From the NCBI GenBank assembly GCA_024690425.1, contig JAILCT010000165.1:1-13705 (forward strand): a stretch of 13,705 nucleotides of DNA. The letters run 5' to 3'. Of the stretch, positions 7,135-13,688 are shown piece by piece. Both the position numbers and the translations under genes were made by a program. Under the pieces are notes generated by a model. The model was given only the letters and a program-made list of their open reading frames with translations, made no database searches and was not told the origin of the DNA. Every line of letters starts with the position of its first letter. The first letter of the stretch is position 1. This stretch comes from Lachnospiraceae bacterium. Its GTDB lineage: Bacteria; Bacillota_A; Clostridia; Lachnospirales; Lachnospiraceae.

Positions 7135-9336
7135 CTAATACGCAAATGGCGTCATGCCCAGAAGTGCTCCGTCTCCACAGTCAAGTACATAGCAGTCATC
7201 ACTGTCATCCTCAGGATCCTGGACAAGATATTCCGCCCACTGATCCGGCGTATATACTGCTATCGGAAAATCGTCAAATTCAGTCTTCCAACCGCTTAGT
7301 ATTGCATTTGCATCATCAACAAAAGCAGAATTTTCATTCGGCAGGGCTGTTGTCTCGATAAGTAGCCAGATGCCTGATCCGTCCCATGTCTCCACGGCTA
7401 CCTGTGCATGTCCGGGCGGGAATACAAGACACGTATGCATACCCATGCTTTGCAGGGCACTCGCGATCACCAGTGATGATTCGATACACAAACCTGTTTT
7501 TTTATCAATTACCTGATCCGGGAACAATATATGTTGTCCTGCCTGATCTATGGAAAACGAATCATTTGTATATCTGACTCCCATATCGGACATGGATCTC
7601 ATAAGAGAAGCAGCCTGCAAAAATGTCGTTACCATCTGAGCTTTATCTGTATTGTCAATATATCCGTCGCCATCGGAATCCTCAGCAAAGTATGGCCCCT
7701 GATATCCCGCTAACGCGTTCATTTCTCCGCCCGACATTTCATTAAGGATATCTATAGCATTTCTCTTAAGTTCAGTTACAGTTTCCGAATCAGGCGCAAG
7801 GAAACACAATATATTATCCTGAGTTACGGTACCAAATTCATCCGAATACCATGCGAAATCATTCCTGCCGTAAATATGCACTGGGAAAGACTGTGCATCA
7901 ATAGTGCTACCGTCCTTCTTGTCCTTGATGGTTACTTTGATCTGCGTATCCTTAGCAGTATCAAGACTTAACTTTTCACTTGATGCAGGAGGCTTGATGT
8001 TAAGTTCAGTAAGGCCGGAACCAATCTTGTAACTCTGTGAAGTATTCTGTGACAAACCGGGTATCTCACATTCAACAATTATGTCCCTCTCTCCGTATAG
8101 GCATCCTATTTTGATTGTGACAAAACTGTCATACGTGTTGTAGAGGGATGGATAGATATTCTCAATATGTTCATATTTCGGATCAACGAGTTTGTTTTCG
8201 ATATCATATTTAAATTCATATTGCTCCAGTTCCCCTTCCGGAAGCTTTGCAGCTCTCTCTATCTCGCCAATGATAGATCCGACTTCTCCTATCTGTTCGG
8301 TCATGAATTCCATCTCATCAACCATGATATCCCCGATCTTGCTCGTCTCGTTTTCATATACTGTCATAAACCTGATCAGATGGTTGTTTGCCGAAAAGAC
8401 TCTTAGACTGTCGTTCAGTTCTCCGCCCTCAACATATCTGTTAACTGCTGTTCCCAGCACATTAAGCGACTCACCCATTTCGCTCCACGAATCCTTCATA
8501 TTATCAGGGCAGTCAACTTCCGCAAGCTTTGCTTCAAAATCATAATACGTACTTGTAAGATCCTCCACGTTTATAGTATTGTTCAGTTCCATTACACCCT
8601 GAAGGAACACTATATCCTTATTCATGCATTCTATTGCAGACATATACATTTTATATGAATCGGCAGCCGCCTTTTTGATATTCTCCGGAAGGCCTTCAAT
8701 CTCCTGAGATCTCTTATACTGGTCTTCCAATTCCTCATACCATTTATTCCCTGTCTCAAGCACAACGTTCCAGTCCTCAAACTCTCCCATTTTGTCTGCC
8801 TGAGTGTTGGTTGTATTACTCGTCTCTTCCATGAGAGCCAGAATTTGCTTGATCGCTTCCGGATTGGCGGTTGTTCCCTCCTTGGTCACTTCCGCTTCTG
8901 TGACCGTTGCTTCACCCGTTGCTTCAGCCATTTCCGTATCCGATACATTAATACCGATGATCACAAGAGCAATAAATCCCAGCACTATCGTACCAAGTAT
9001 TGCCGCAATGACTATAATTGCCGTATGTCCCTTCTTCTTTGCAGGCTGAGCAGATTGCGCTGGCTGTGTAGGCTGCTGCCGGTTCATATTCGGCTGCGTA
9101 GGTTGCACAGGTGTAGATTGTGTAGGCTGCACTGGGGTCGGCTGCACTGGGGTATTCTGCACAGGTTGCACAGGCGTACTCTGCATGGGCGATGTAGGCG
9201 GTACAGGTATATTCGGCGGCGGAACCGCTACGTTACCGCCTCCGGTCCGTCCTCCGGCACTGATCACATTCTGTCCGCACTCTGTACAGAATGTTGCTCC
9301 GTCCTTTAATTGAGTTCCGCAATTTTTACAAAACAT
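7135..9336 (-). CDS. Zinc-ribbon, membrane-anchored transglutaminase-like protein (733 aa)
   Basis: The N-terminal zinc ribbon uses Cys3, Cys6, Cys17 and Cys20. A Pro/Gln/Thr-rich linker (38-98, repeats of TPVQP) leads to KKK and one strong helix (105-129), so the zinc ribbon should be cytosolic and residues ~131-733 outside. A helical region (~155-365, coiled-coil-like) and a beta-rich part (~370-490) follow. The C-terminal third resembles transglutaminase/papain-like domains: GLCIES with Cys617, PGHAQV with His643, and IETT with Glu661 form a plausible Cys-His-acid triad. A DSDGDGYIDNTD loop (553-564) resembles a dockerin or EF-hand-type calcium site. Such domains are proteases or cross-linkers of proteins or peptidoglycan-linked substrates; the actual reaction is unknown. 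The ATG follows AAAGGAGA; the gaps to its operon neighbours are 18 and 12 bases. Confidence 0.93.
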   Translation of the reverse strand: MFCKNCGTQLKDGATFCTECGQNVISAGGRTGGGNVAVPPPNIPVPPTSPMQSTPVQPVQNTPVQPTPVQPTQSTPVQPTQPNMNRQQPTQPAQSAQPAKKKGHTAIIVIAAILGTIVLGFIALVIIGINVSDTEMAEATGEATVTEAEVTKEGTTANPEAIKQILALMEETSNTTNTQADKMGEFEDWNVVLETGNKWYEELEDQYKRSQEIEGLPENIKKAAADSYKMYMSAIECMNKDIVFLQGVMELNNTINVEDLTSTYYDFEAKLAEVDCPDNMKDSWSEMGESLNVLGTAVNRYVEGGELNDSLRVFSANNHLIRFMTVYENETSKIGDIMVDEMEFMTEQIGEVGSIIGEIERAAKLPEGELEQYEFKYDIENKLVDPKYEHIENIYPSLYNTYDSFVTIKIGCLYGERDIIVECEIPGLSQNTSQSYKIGSGLTELNIKPPASSEKLSLDTAKDTQIKVTIKDKKDGSTIDAQSFPVHIYGRNDFAWYSDEFGTVTQDNILCFLAPDSETVTELKRNAIDILNEMSGGEMNALAGYQGPYFAEDSDGDGYIDNTDKAQMVTTFLQAASLMRSMSDMGVRYTNDSFSIDQAGQHILFPDQVIDKKTGLCIESSLVIASALQSMGMHTCLVFPPGHAQVAVETWDGSGIWLLIETTALPNENSAFVDDANAILSGWKTEFDDFPIAVYTPDQWAEYLVQDPEDDSDDCYVLDCGDGALLGMTPFAY
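9084..9192 (-). repeat. Pro/Gln-coding tandem repeat (VQPT/TPVQP units)
   Basis: Degenerate tandem units such as GGCTGCACTGGGGT and GGTTGCACAGG on the plus strand encode repeated TPVQP and VQPT motifs in the linker between the zinc ribbon and the membrane helix of the 733-aa protein. A similar VQP/VPP tract occurs in the DUF4234 protein. The linker is probably a flexible cytosolic spacer. Slippage could change its length; edges are approximate. Confidence 0.6.
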
Positions 9337-9354
9337 AGGCTGTCTCCTTTATTC

Positions 9355-10980
9355 TCACTGTATTGTGCACTTCTCTGTCTGACCATCACACGACACGATA
9401 ATGCTTTCACCATCATCTACAACAGAAATGAGATAGATCTCATCTTCATTAACATCAGAGTATGCGGCATACGAACTAATTCCCAGTCTCTCTATCCTGA
9501 AATCCATCTTCTTGCCGCCCATTCCCGTATAATATACCTTTGCTCTGCCGGTATCGGCATTGTCCATGGTTATCTCAAATGTCTGTATCCTTCCTATGTA
9601 GTCATTATTATATGGCTCAAACTGGAGTTCCTGCCTTGGAACAGACTTATCCCAGGAACCGTCTTTATCGATCCAGTAACCATCCGGAGCATAGTTTTCG
9701 TGGACAAGACAGCCGTCAGGTCCCACATAGAAGTACCGTCCTTTATCCTCGGTCCAGGTATTTCTAACAGCTTCTCCGTTCAACAGATACTGTGATTCGC
9801 CCGATTCCATAATGTCCCATTTACCGCCTGTAATGGCAGTTTGTGAGGGTTCCTTTGTATCTATGTTTCCGGAAGAACTGTCAGGATCGGAATTTTCATC
9901 ATCTACTTCTAGATCGTCATCTACTTCAACGTCATTATTTATGTCCTCATCAATCGAACCGGTCTCATCGTCATCCTTACCATTCGTTGTATCAATCGCT
10001 TCTTCTCCACCCTCGGGAATATAATCTCCGGTGGTCTTATCAACCACAAAATCGCCCTGCATCAGAATACCGGTGCCACCCATGCTCATTGAAACATGGA
10101 TATATCCTGTTATGATCTTTTTATCGCCTTTCTTGCAGTATGTTCCGATGTGCTCCGCAGTCTCTTCTGTCGTGCCCGAACCCATTTCCTTACTATTGAC
10201 CTCTTCCTGCTGCTTCACCACAACACTGTAGCAACCATTATTTACCAGTTGAATCAGGTGGGCAGACTCATCCGCCGGGGTCTTAGGATCTCTCATCCTG
10301 AATCCACTGGAATCAAGGTCCATTGAACCCATGGGAGCATCAATGTCAAGTTCCCAGTTCCCGTCGTCCTCTATTTCAAGAGTACACTTCTGTGGCTCAT
10401 TCATGAGCTTTTCCATCATAGAGTCTATCTCTGCCTTATGCTCATCTGCACCGGGCATATTCTCCATGCCTTCAAATCTGGTAAGCTGTATCTCACCCTC
10501 ATATTCGCCCACAAGATCCATGAGGTTCGCATCAGTAATGATCTCAGCGCCTTCGGGTATCTTTACCTTTCCGTCCGTCTCGCCGGTATTGGCATCGAAT
10601 GCATTCTCGTTCTCTCCGGCAACATCTCCTATTACACCGTCTTCTACAGCTGTCTTCCCACTATTTCCAAATGCAACAACTAAAACAGTCACTCCGATTA
10701 TCAAGACCGCAAAAACGGCAATTATCACTATAACAGCAGCCGGCACCTGCTTCTTCGGCTGATTCCCGATCGGATACTGTTGCTGTGCCTGCTGGTACGG
10801 TTGTTGGTATGGTTGCTGCTGATATGGCTGTTGTATTGCCTGTGGTGTCTGTACCTGCGGCGGTGGCGTTGTCTGAACCTGCAGCTGCTGTGCCGGAGCA
10901 TCATACATTACAGAAGCTCCACAGTTGGTACAGAATTTTGTTCCGTCTTCTATCTTACTTCCACACTGTTCACAGAACAT
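9355..10980 (-). CDS. Zinc-ribbon, membrane-anchored protein with cell-wall-binding-like repeat (541 aa)
   Basis: A zinc ribbon (Cys3, Cys6, Cys17, Cys20) is followed by a Gln/Tyr/Pro-rich linker with repeated QQPYQ units (40-72), then a KK pair and one helix (81-105). This predicts N-inside/C-outside topology. The outer part has a beta-rich domain (~150-315, beginning with LVGEYEGEIQLT), a strongly acidic Asp-rich linker (~325-375) and a repeat region (387-447). The repeats have the Trp/Gly/aromatic pattern of choline-binding-type cell-wall repeats, for example RYFYVGPDGCLV and GYWIDKDGSWD. A final small beta domain (~450-541) follows. Known relatives of such repeats bind wall polymers; here that is inference. 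It is the first gene of the minus-strand operon, with GAGGAGG before the ATG and an extended -10 element ~60 bases upstream. Confidence 0.92.
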   Translation of the reverse strand: MFCEQCGSKIEDGTKFCTNCGASVMYDAPAQQLQVQTTPPPQVQTPQAIQQPYQQQPYQQPYQQAQQQYPIGNQPKKQVPAAVIVIIAVFAVLIIGVTVLVVAFGNSGKTAVEDGVIGDVAGENENAFDANTGETDGKVKIPEGAEIITDANLMDLVGEYEGEIQLTRFEGMENMPGADEHKAEIDSMMEKLMNEPQKCTLEIEDDGNWELDIDAPMGSMDLDSSGFRMRDPKTPADESAHLIQLVNNGCYSVVVKQQEEVNSKEMGSGTTEETAEHIGTYCKKGDKKIITGYIHVSMSMGGTGILMQGDFVVDKTTGDYIPEGGEEAIDTTNGKDDDETGSIDEDINNDVEVDDDLEVDDENSDPDSSSGNIDTKEPSQTAITGGKWDIMESGESQYLLNGEAVRNTWTEDKGRYFYVGPDGCLVHENYAPDGYWIDKDGSWDKSVPRQELQFEPYNNDYIGRIQTFEITMDNADTGRAKVYYTGMGGKKMDFRIERLGISSYAAYSDVNEDEIYLISVVDDGESIIVSCDGQTEKCTIQ

Positions 10981-11038
10981 ACCATCTCCTCCTCGTTTTG
11001 AAATCCCGTCAGAATTTTCATGTCTTATATTTCCCTTA

Positions 11039-11047
11039 ATTTTACCA
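11039..11047 (-). promoter_or_regulatory. Extended -10 element for the minus-strand operon
   Basis: Read on the minus strand this is TGGTAAAAT, an extended -10 (TGnTAnAAT), preceded by ATA as in the plus-strand copy. Transcription would start near 11032, giving a leader of about 50 bases before the 541-aa gene. No good -35 is seen. The -35 zone falls in the left arm of the inverted repeat, so a protein bound there could control access. Confidence 0.5.
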
Positions 11048-11061
11048 TATTAAATGTATCA

Positions 11062-11110
11062 AAAAACTTGACAGCCAAATAAGCAATGCTATTTTTCTTG
11101 TCAAGTTTTT
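11062..11110. promoter_or_regulatory. Inverted repeat / probable operator between divergent genes
   Basis: AAAAACTTGACA (11062-11073) and TGTCAAGTTTTT (11099-11110) are perfect 12-base inverted arms around a 25-base spacer that itself has weak pairing (AGC-AAT-GCT). The right arm contains the complete palindrome CTTGTCAAG (11097-11105); the left arm holds a partial copy (CTTGACAGC). The element lies between two divergent extended -10 boxes. A terminator would have no obvious purpose upstream of both transcripts, so an operator is the better reading, though an RNA hairpin is possible. Confidence 0.6.
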
Positions 11111-11133
11111 CATCGTAAAAAAGACATTGGATA

Positions 11134-11142
11134 TGGTATAAT
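11134..11142 (+). promoter_or_regulatory. Extended -10 element (TGGTATAAT) before the 80-aa gene
   Basis: A perfect extended -10 lies 6 bases before the ATG at 11149. The predicted transcription start falls on or next to that ATG, so the mRNA would be leaderless, or translation would start further in. The -35 region (CGTAAA-like) is poor, which fits an extended -10 or an activator-dependent promoter. Confidence 0.6.
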
Positions 11143-11148
11143 CCCCAT

Positions 11149-11391
11149 ATGGAAAAGAGTGCATTGATTTTTTTAATATTATTCGGAATTCTTTTGCTTA
11201 TAGAAGGTGTGTGGTTTTGTTTTATAATGAAGGATCCACGAAGGTCATTCTTTATTGTGATATTTAACGCAATCCAGAAAATGTCAAGGGAAGACGCCAA
11301 AAAACAGGTGCGGGTATACTTTAAGTACATCGCAGTAATCGCTGTTGTTATAATCTTATCAAGTCTTATCGCATATTTTGCATGCGACTAA
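11149..11391 (+). CDS. Small two-helix membrane protein (80 aa), unknown function
   Basis: The predicted protein has a hydrophobic helix at residues 5-26, a basic middle with several Arg/Lys (28-58) and a second helix at 61-78. This makes it a likely hairpin membrane protein with the charged loop in the cytosol. I recognise no family. It is preceded by an extended -10 only 6 bases upstream and has no Shine-Dalgarno site, so it is either leaderless or begins at an internal TTG (codon 6, 11164). It sits 47 bases before the regulator gene and may be co-transcribed with it. The reading frame is real-looking (hydrophobic pattern, promoter, intact length), but with only 80 codons and no homology evidence the call is moderate. 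A small sensor or modulator of the regulator is one guess from position. Confidence 0.6.
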   Translation: MEKSALIFLILFGILLLIEGVWFCFIMKDPRRSFFIVIFNAIQKMSREDAKKQVRVYFKYIAVIAVVIILSSLIAYFACD

Positions 11392-11402
11392 CGGCTTATC
11401 AC

Positions 11403-11411
11403 CTTGACAAG
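11403..11411. promoter_or_regulatory. CTTGACAAG palindrome upstream of the regulator gene
   Basis: This is the same interrupted palindrome (CTTG-n-CAAG) as at 11097-11105, again followed by TTTT. It lies 28-36 bases before the regulator's ATG. It contains TTGACA, a consensus -35 hexamer, but no -10 is seen at 16-18 bases. An operator for autoregulation is the simplest explanation. Confidence 0.5.
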
Positions 11412-11438
11412 TTTTATGTATTTTACAGGGATACGTAA

Positions 11439-12857
11439 ATGTTTACAGACAGACTGAATGAGATAATGATACTAAGCGGTGCGAGAAACCGTCAAATAGC
11501 AGCAAATGCAGGCTATGATCCGTCTACCCTCACACATCTCAGAAAGGGAAAACGAACTCCAGGTCCTGACAGCCCAACAGTTTCCAAGACCATCAAGGGT
11601 ATTTATCTCTATATGTCAGAGACCGGTAATATTGACAAACTCTGCCAAAAAATAAATGTCCCCCGGGTTTCCAACAGAAAGAAAATACAGAATGCACTCA
11701 GAGATTGGCTTTTTGAAGGTAGTACTCCCGTTGTTAAGGATAAGCTCAAAAAAGCAAAAAGCGGTACGGAAAAAAATGTCAACCGTATTCTGGCAGAACG
11801 CTTTGACGGTGCAATGAACGTGGCAGAACTATCAAACCACCGTCTAAGCCTACTGGCTCATGTCGATCCGTCTGTGATCAGTCGTTACCGCAGCGGTTTA
11901 CACAAATCCCGGAAAAATTCCGATATGGAGAAACATCTTTCTATGATCCTATGGCAAAGAATAACTGAGATCAGCAGGCTTCGGGAATTATCAACTCTTA
12001 CCGATATTTCAGAAGATGCTCTGGATGAGGCACTCTTTTGTAACTGGCTCTTTGATACGGATAACAACATATCAAATGACATTTACGCCGAGAAACTGCT
12101 TGTTGCCTTCGGAAGTTTTAAAAAAAAGGCCGGTATGGTCTTTCCGGATTTAAATGATCTCGTTCCTTCGAACATTTTAAAAAACAATGTCGGAACATAT
12201 TATGGCTATGACGGTATCCGTGAGGCTGTTATAAGATTCCTTGGAACCGCAATACAAGACAGTCATAAGAATCTGCTTTTATATTCCGATCAAAACATGG
12301 ACTGGATGACGGGCGATAGGAAATTTCTGACAATATGGGCTGCCCTTATGAGCGAATGTGTTAAAAGAGGTACAAGGATCAGAATAATACATAATATCAA
12401 CCGCGGTCTGGATGAAATGTGTGATGCAATAATATCATGGTTACCCATCTATATGTCGGGAATGGTTGAATCATACTACTGTACTCAGGTAAGCAGCGGA
12501 CAGTTTTCCCACACGATCTTTTTGGACCCCGGTAATGCCTGCATAAAAGCAATAAACGTTAAAGGGAATGAGGATAATGGAATATACCGATACCTGACAC
12601 ACGAAAAGGAACTCTCTATCTGCCTCAAAGAATTCCAGAGTATGCTTGATAATTCAAGATCTCTTGTCAGGATATCGACATCCAATAAAACAATCGTGGG
12701 AGATTTCACTGAAATAAACGACCTCAATCTGAATCTCCTAATAAGTCGAGACCTGGTACGTATCTCCCTAAATTCTTCTCCCGATCTGTTCCTGGAATTC
12801 TCCCATCCCATGATGTGCCGAGCATTCAGGGAGTATGCTAACAGACTGCATAAGTAG
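11439..12857 (+). CDS. Dual-HTH DNA-binding regulator (472 aa)
   Basis: Two helix-turn-helix-like segments of XRE/lambda-repressor type are visible: residues ~16-41 (RQIAANAGYDPSTLTHLRKG) and ~131-160 (SLLAHVDPSVISRYRSGLHK). Both show the 'A..ag.d.StlsrlrsG.r.p' pattern. Helical linkers follow (160-250). The C-terminal domain (~255-472) contains NLLLYSDQNMDWM and GTRIRIIHNINRGLDEM, reminiscent of PLD-like/TrmB-type effector domains, without a clear HKD catalytic motif. It therefore probably senses a ligand or signal rather than acting as an enzyme. The ATG has a weak AGGGA site 7 bases upstream. Its position beside CTTGnCAAG sites and the divergent operon suggests it controls the zinc-ribbon operon and its own gene; that is inference. 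The gene is convergent with the EAL remnant, 7 bases apart. Confidence 0.9.
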   Translation: MFTDRLNEIMILSGARNRQIAANAGYDPSTLTHLRKGKRTPGPDSPTVSKTIKGIYLYMSETGNIDKLCQKINVPRVSNRKKIQNALRDWLFEGSTPVVKDKLKKAKSGTEKNVNRILAERFDGAMNVAELSNHRLSLLAHVDPSVISRYRSGLHKSRKNSDMEKHLSMILWQRITEISRLRELSTLTDISEDALDEALFCNWLFDTDNNISNDIYAEKLLVAFGSFKKKAGMVFPDLNDLVPSNILKNNVGTYYGYDGIREAVIRFLGTAIQDSHKNLLLYSDQNMDWMTGDRKFLTIWAALMSECVKRGTRIRIIHNINRGLDEMCDAIISWLPIYMSGMVESYYCTQVSSGQFSHTIFLDPGNACIKAINVKGNEDNGIYRYLTHEKELSICLKEFQSMLDNSRSLVRISTSNKTIVGDFTEINDLNLNLLISRDLVRISLNSSPDLFLEFSHPMMCRAFREYANRLHK

Positions 12858-12864
12858 ATAGGAA

Positions 12865-13383
12865 TCAATTGACCGGGTATTCTCCAACCTCAAGGCGTTT
12901 TTCGAATTCATCCAAAGGGAGCGGCTTGTCAAAATAGTATCCTTGAGCATATTCACAGGCATTGTCGCGTAATATCTGAACCTGCTCCACAGTCTCAACG
13001 CCTTCCGTAAGGCATTCAAGTCCCATGTCGCAAGCCATGGCTGTTATATGTTTATAAAGAACCGTAGAAAGGTCATTTTCTTTAGTAGAATCCGTCGGAA
13101 GAAGGCTCCTGTCAATCTTCATAACATTTCAAGGCAACTCACTTATAAGGTTTAGCGAAGAATATCCTATGCCAAAATCATCAATGGAAGTATGTATACC
13201 GATCTCATTTAATCCCTCAACAAGTTTCTTGAGTTTTTGATAATCTCCTTCTGTAGTTGTCTCGGTAAGTTCAATTTCAATATATTCATAAGGGATATCA
13301 TAGCGTTTAATTATGCCTACAATGCTATCTAAAAGTTTCGGATCAGTCAGGTGCTTGCCGCTCAGATATATGGAAATAGTCCA
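12865..13383 (-). pseudogene. EAL-domain (c-di-GMP phosphodiesterase) C-terminal remnant with in-frame stop
   Basis: Minus-strand translation gives a recognisable EAL domain lacking its N-terminal part: ISIYLSGKHL, EIELTE, SIDDFGIGYSSL, then ELP, a TGA stop (13129-13131), then NVMKIDRSLL, CLTEGVETVEQ and GYYFDKPLP, ending at TGA 12865-12867. In intact enzymes these motifs carry the metal-binding Glu, Asp-Asp, Lys and Glu residues that cleave cyclic-di-GMP. All the later ones are present, but the EALxR segment is absent and homology begins abruptly near 13383. The frame is the same on both sides of the TGA, so a single substitution (or sequencing error) explains the stop. An ATG at 13122 could start an 85-aa fragment, which would be non-functional as a phosphodiesterase. 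It is best called a decaying remnant. Confidence 0.85.
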
Positions 13384-13467
13384 CGTGTTGTTAAGGGTAA
13401 TTACCTTACAGGTTATGACGTTGAAGCAGCGGTCAATGCACTAAATACGAGAAATCTAACCCGGTAA
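13378..13467 (+). other. Short coding-like tail, possible gene fragment
   Basis: On the plus strand, just past the point where EAL homology stops, an open frame reads VVKGNYLTGYDVEAAVNALNTRN and ends at TAA 13465-13467. The composition looks like the C-terminal end of a real protein, but there is no start codon or ribosome binding site, and I cannot name the source. It may be the 3' end of a gene joined here by a rearrangement, or chance. Confidence 0.25.
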
Positions 13468-13513
13468 TTCTTAACCAAATCTTAACCAGAAAAACGGGCA
13501 TAATTCAGACCTG

Positions 13514-13550
13514 CAAAAAGTCGGAAGTCCAGTAAAATATGGGCTTCCGA
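13514..13550 (-). terminator. Rho-independent terminator of tRNA-Ser
   Basis: Arms 13521-13530 (TCGGAAGTCC) and 13541-13550 (GGGCTTCCGA) form a 10-bp stem with one G-U pair and a 10-base AT-rich loop. On the minus strand the stem is followed by CTTTTTG. It lies 15 bases beyond the tRNA 3' end, in the right orientation. Confidence 0.8.
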
Positions 13551-13565
13551 CCCTGAAGATACAGC

Positions 13566-13650
13566 GCAGACGGAGGGATTCGAACCCTCGTGCCCCGGAG
13601 GGCAAACGCATTTCGAGTGCGCCCCGTTATGACCACTTCGATACGTCTGC
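13566..13650 (-). tRNA. tRNA-Ser (anticodon CGA)
   Basis: Read on the minus strand, the 85-base gene has a perfect 7-bp acceptor stem (GCAGACG with CGTCTGC). The anticodon loop is CTCGAAA (anticodon CGA, codon UCG). A long variable arm (TGCCC-TCC-GGGGCA) is typical of class II serine tRNAs, and the T arm is GAGGG-TTCGAAT-CCCTC. The base after the acceptor stem is G, the usual serine discriminator, and CCA is not encoded, so it must be added enzymatically. Confidence 0.96.
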
Positions 13651-13682
13651 ATATGTTGTGAGGTGACGTGAGCGTCCATGTG

Positions 13683-13688
13683 ATTATA
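13683..13688 (-). promoter_or_regulatory. -10 element (TATAAT) of tRNA-Ser
   Basis: A perfect TATAAT on the minus strand lies 32 bases before the mature tRNA 5' end, giving a short leader for RNase P removal. The -35 box would fall at or beyond the window edge and cannot be checked. Confidence 0.55.

Noticed and set aside
9084..9192. CRISPR-like short repeats
   Set aside because: The repeats are degenerate, without unique spacers, and in frame with a Pro/Gln-rich protein linker.
11062..11110. Bidirectional terminator reading of the inverted repeat with A and T flanks
   Set aside because: It lies upstream of both divergent genes, where no transcript would need to end. The palindrome recurs alone at 11403, which fits a protein-binding site better.
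11025..11330. Minus-strand 101-aa open frame across the control region
   Set aside because: It runs through the inverted repeat and opposite the 80-aa gene, has no ribosome binding site, and its composition looks random.
13129..13131. In-frame TGA in the EAL remnant as selenocysteine or a reassigned codon
   Set aside because: TGA is a normal stop for several intact genes here, no hairpin of SECIS type is evident after it, and the residue position is not one known to use selenocysteine. The domain is truncated anyway.
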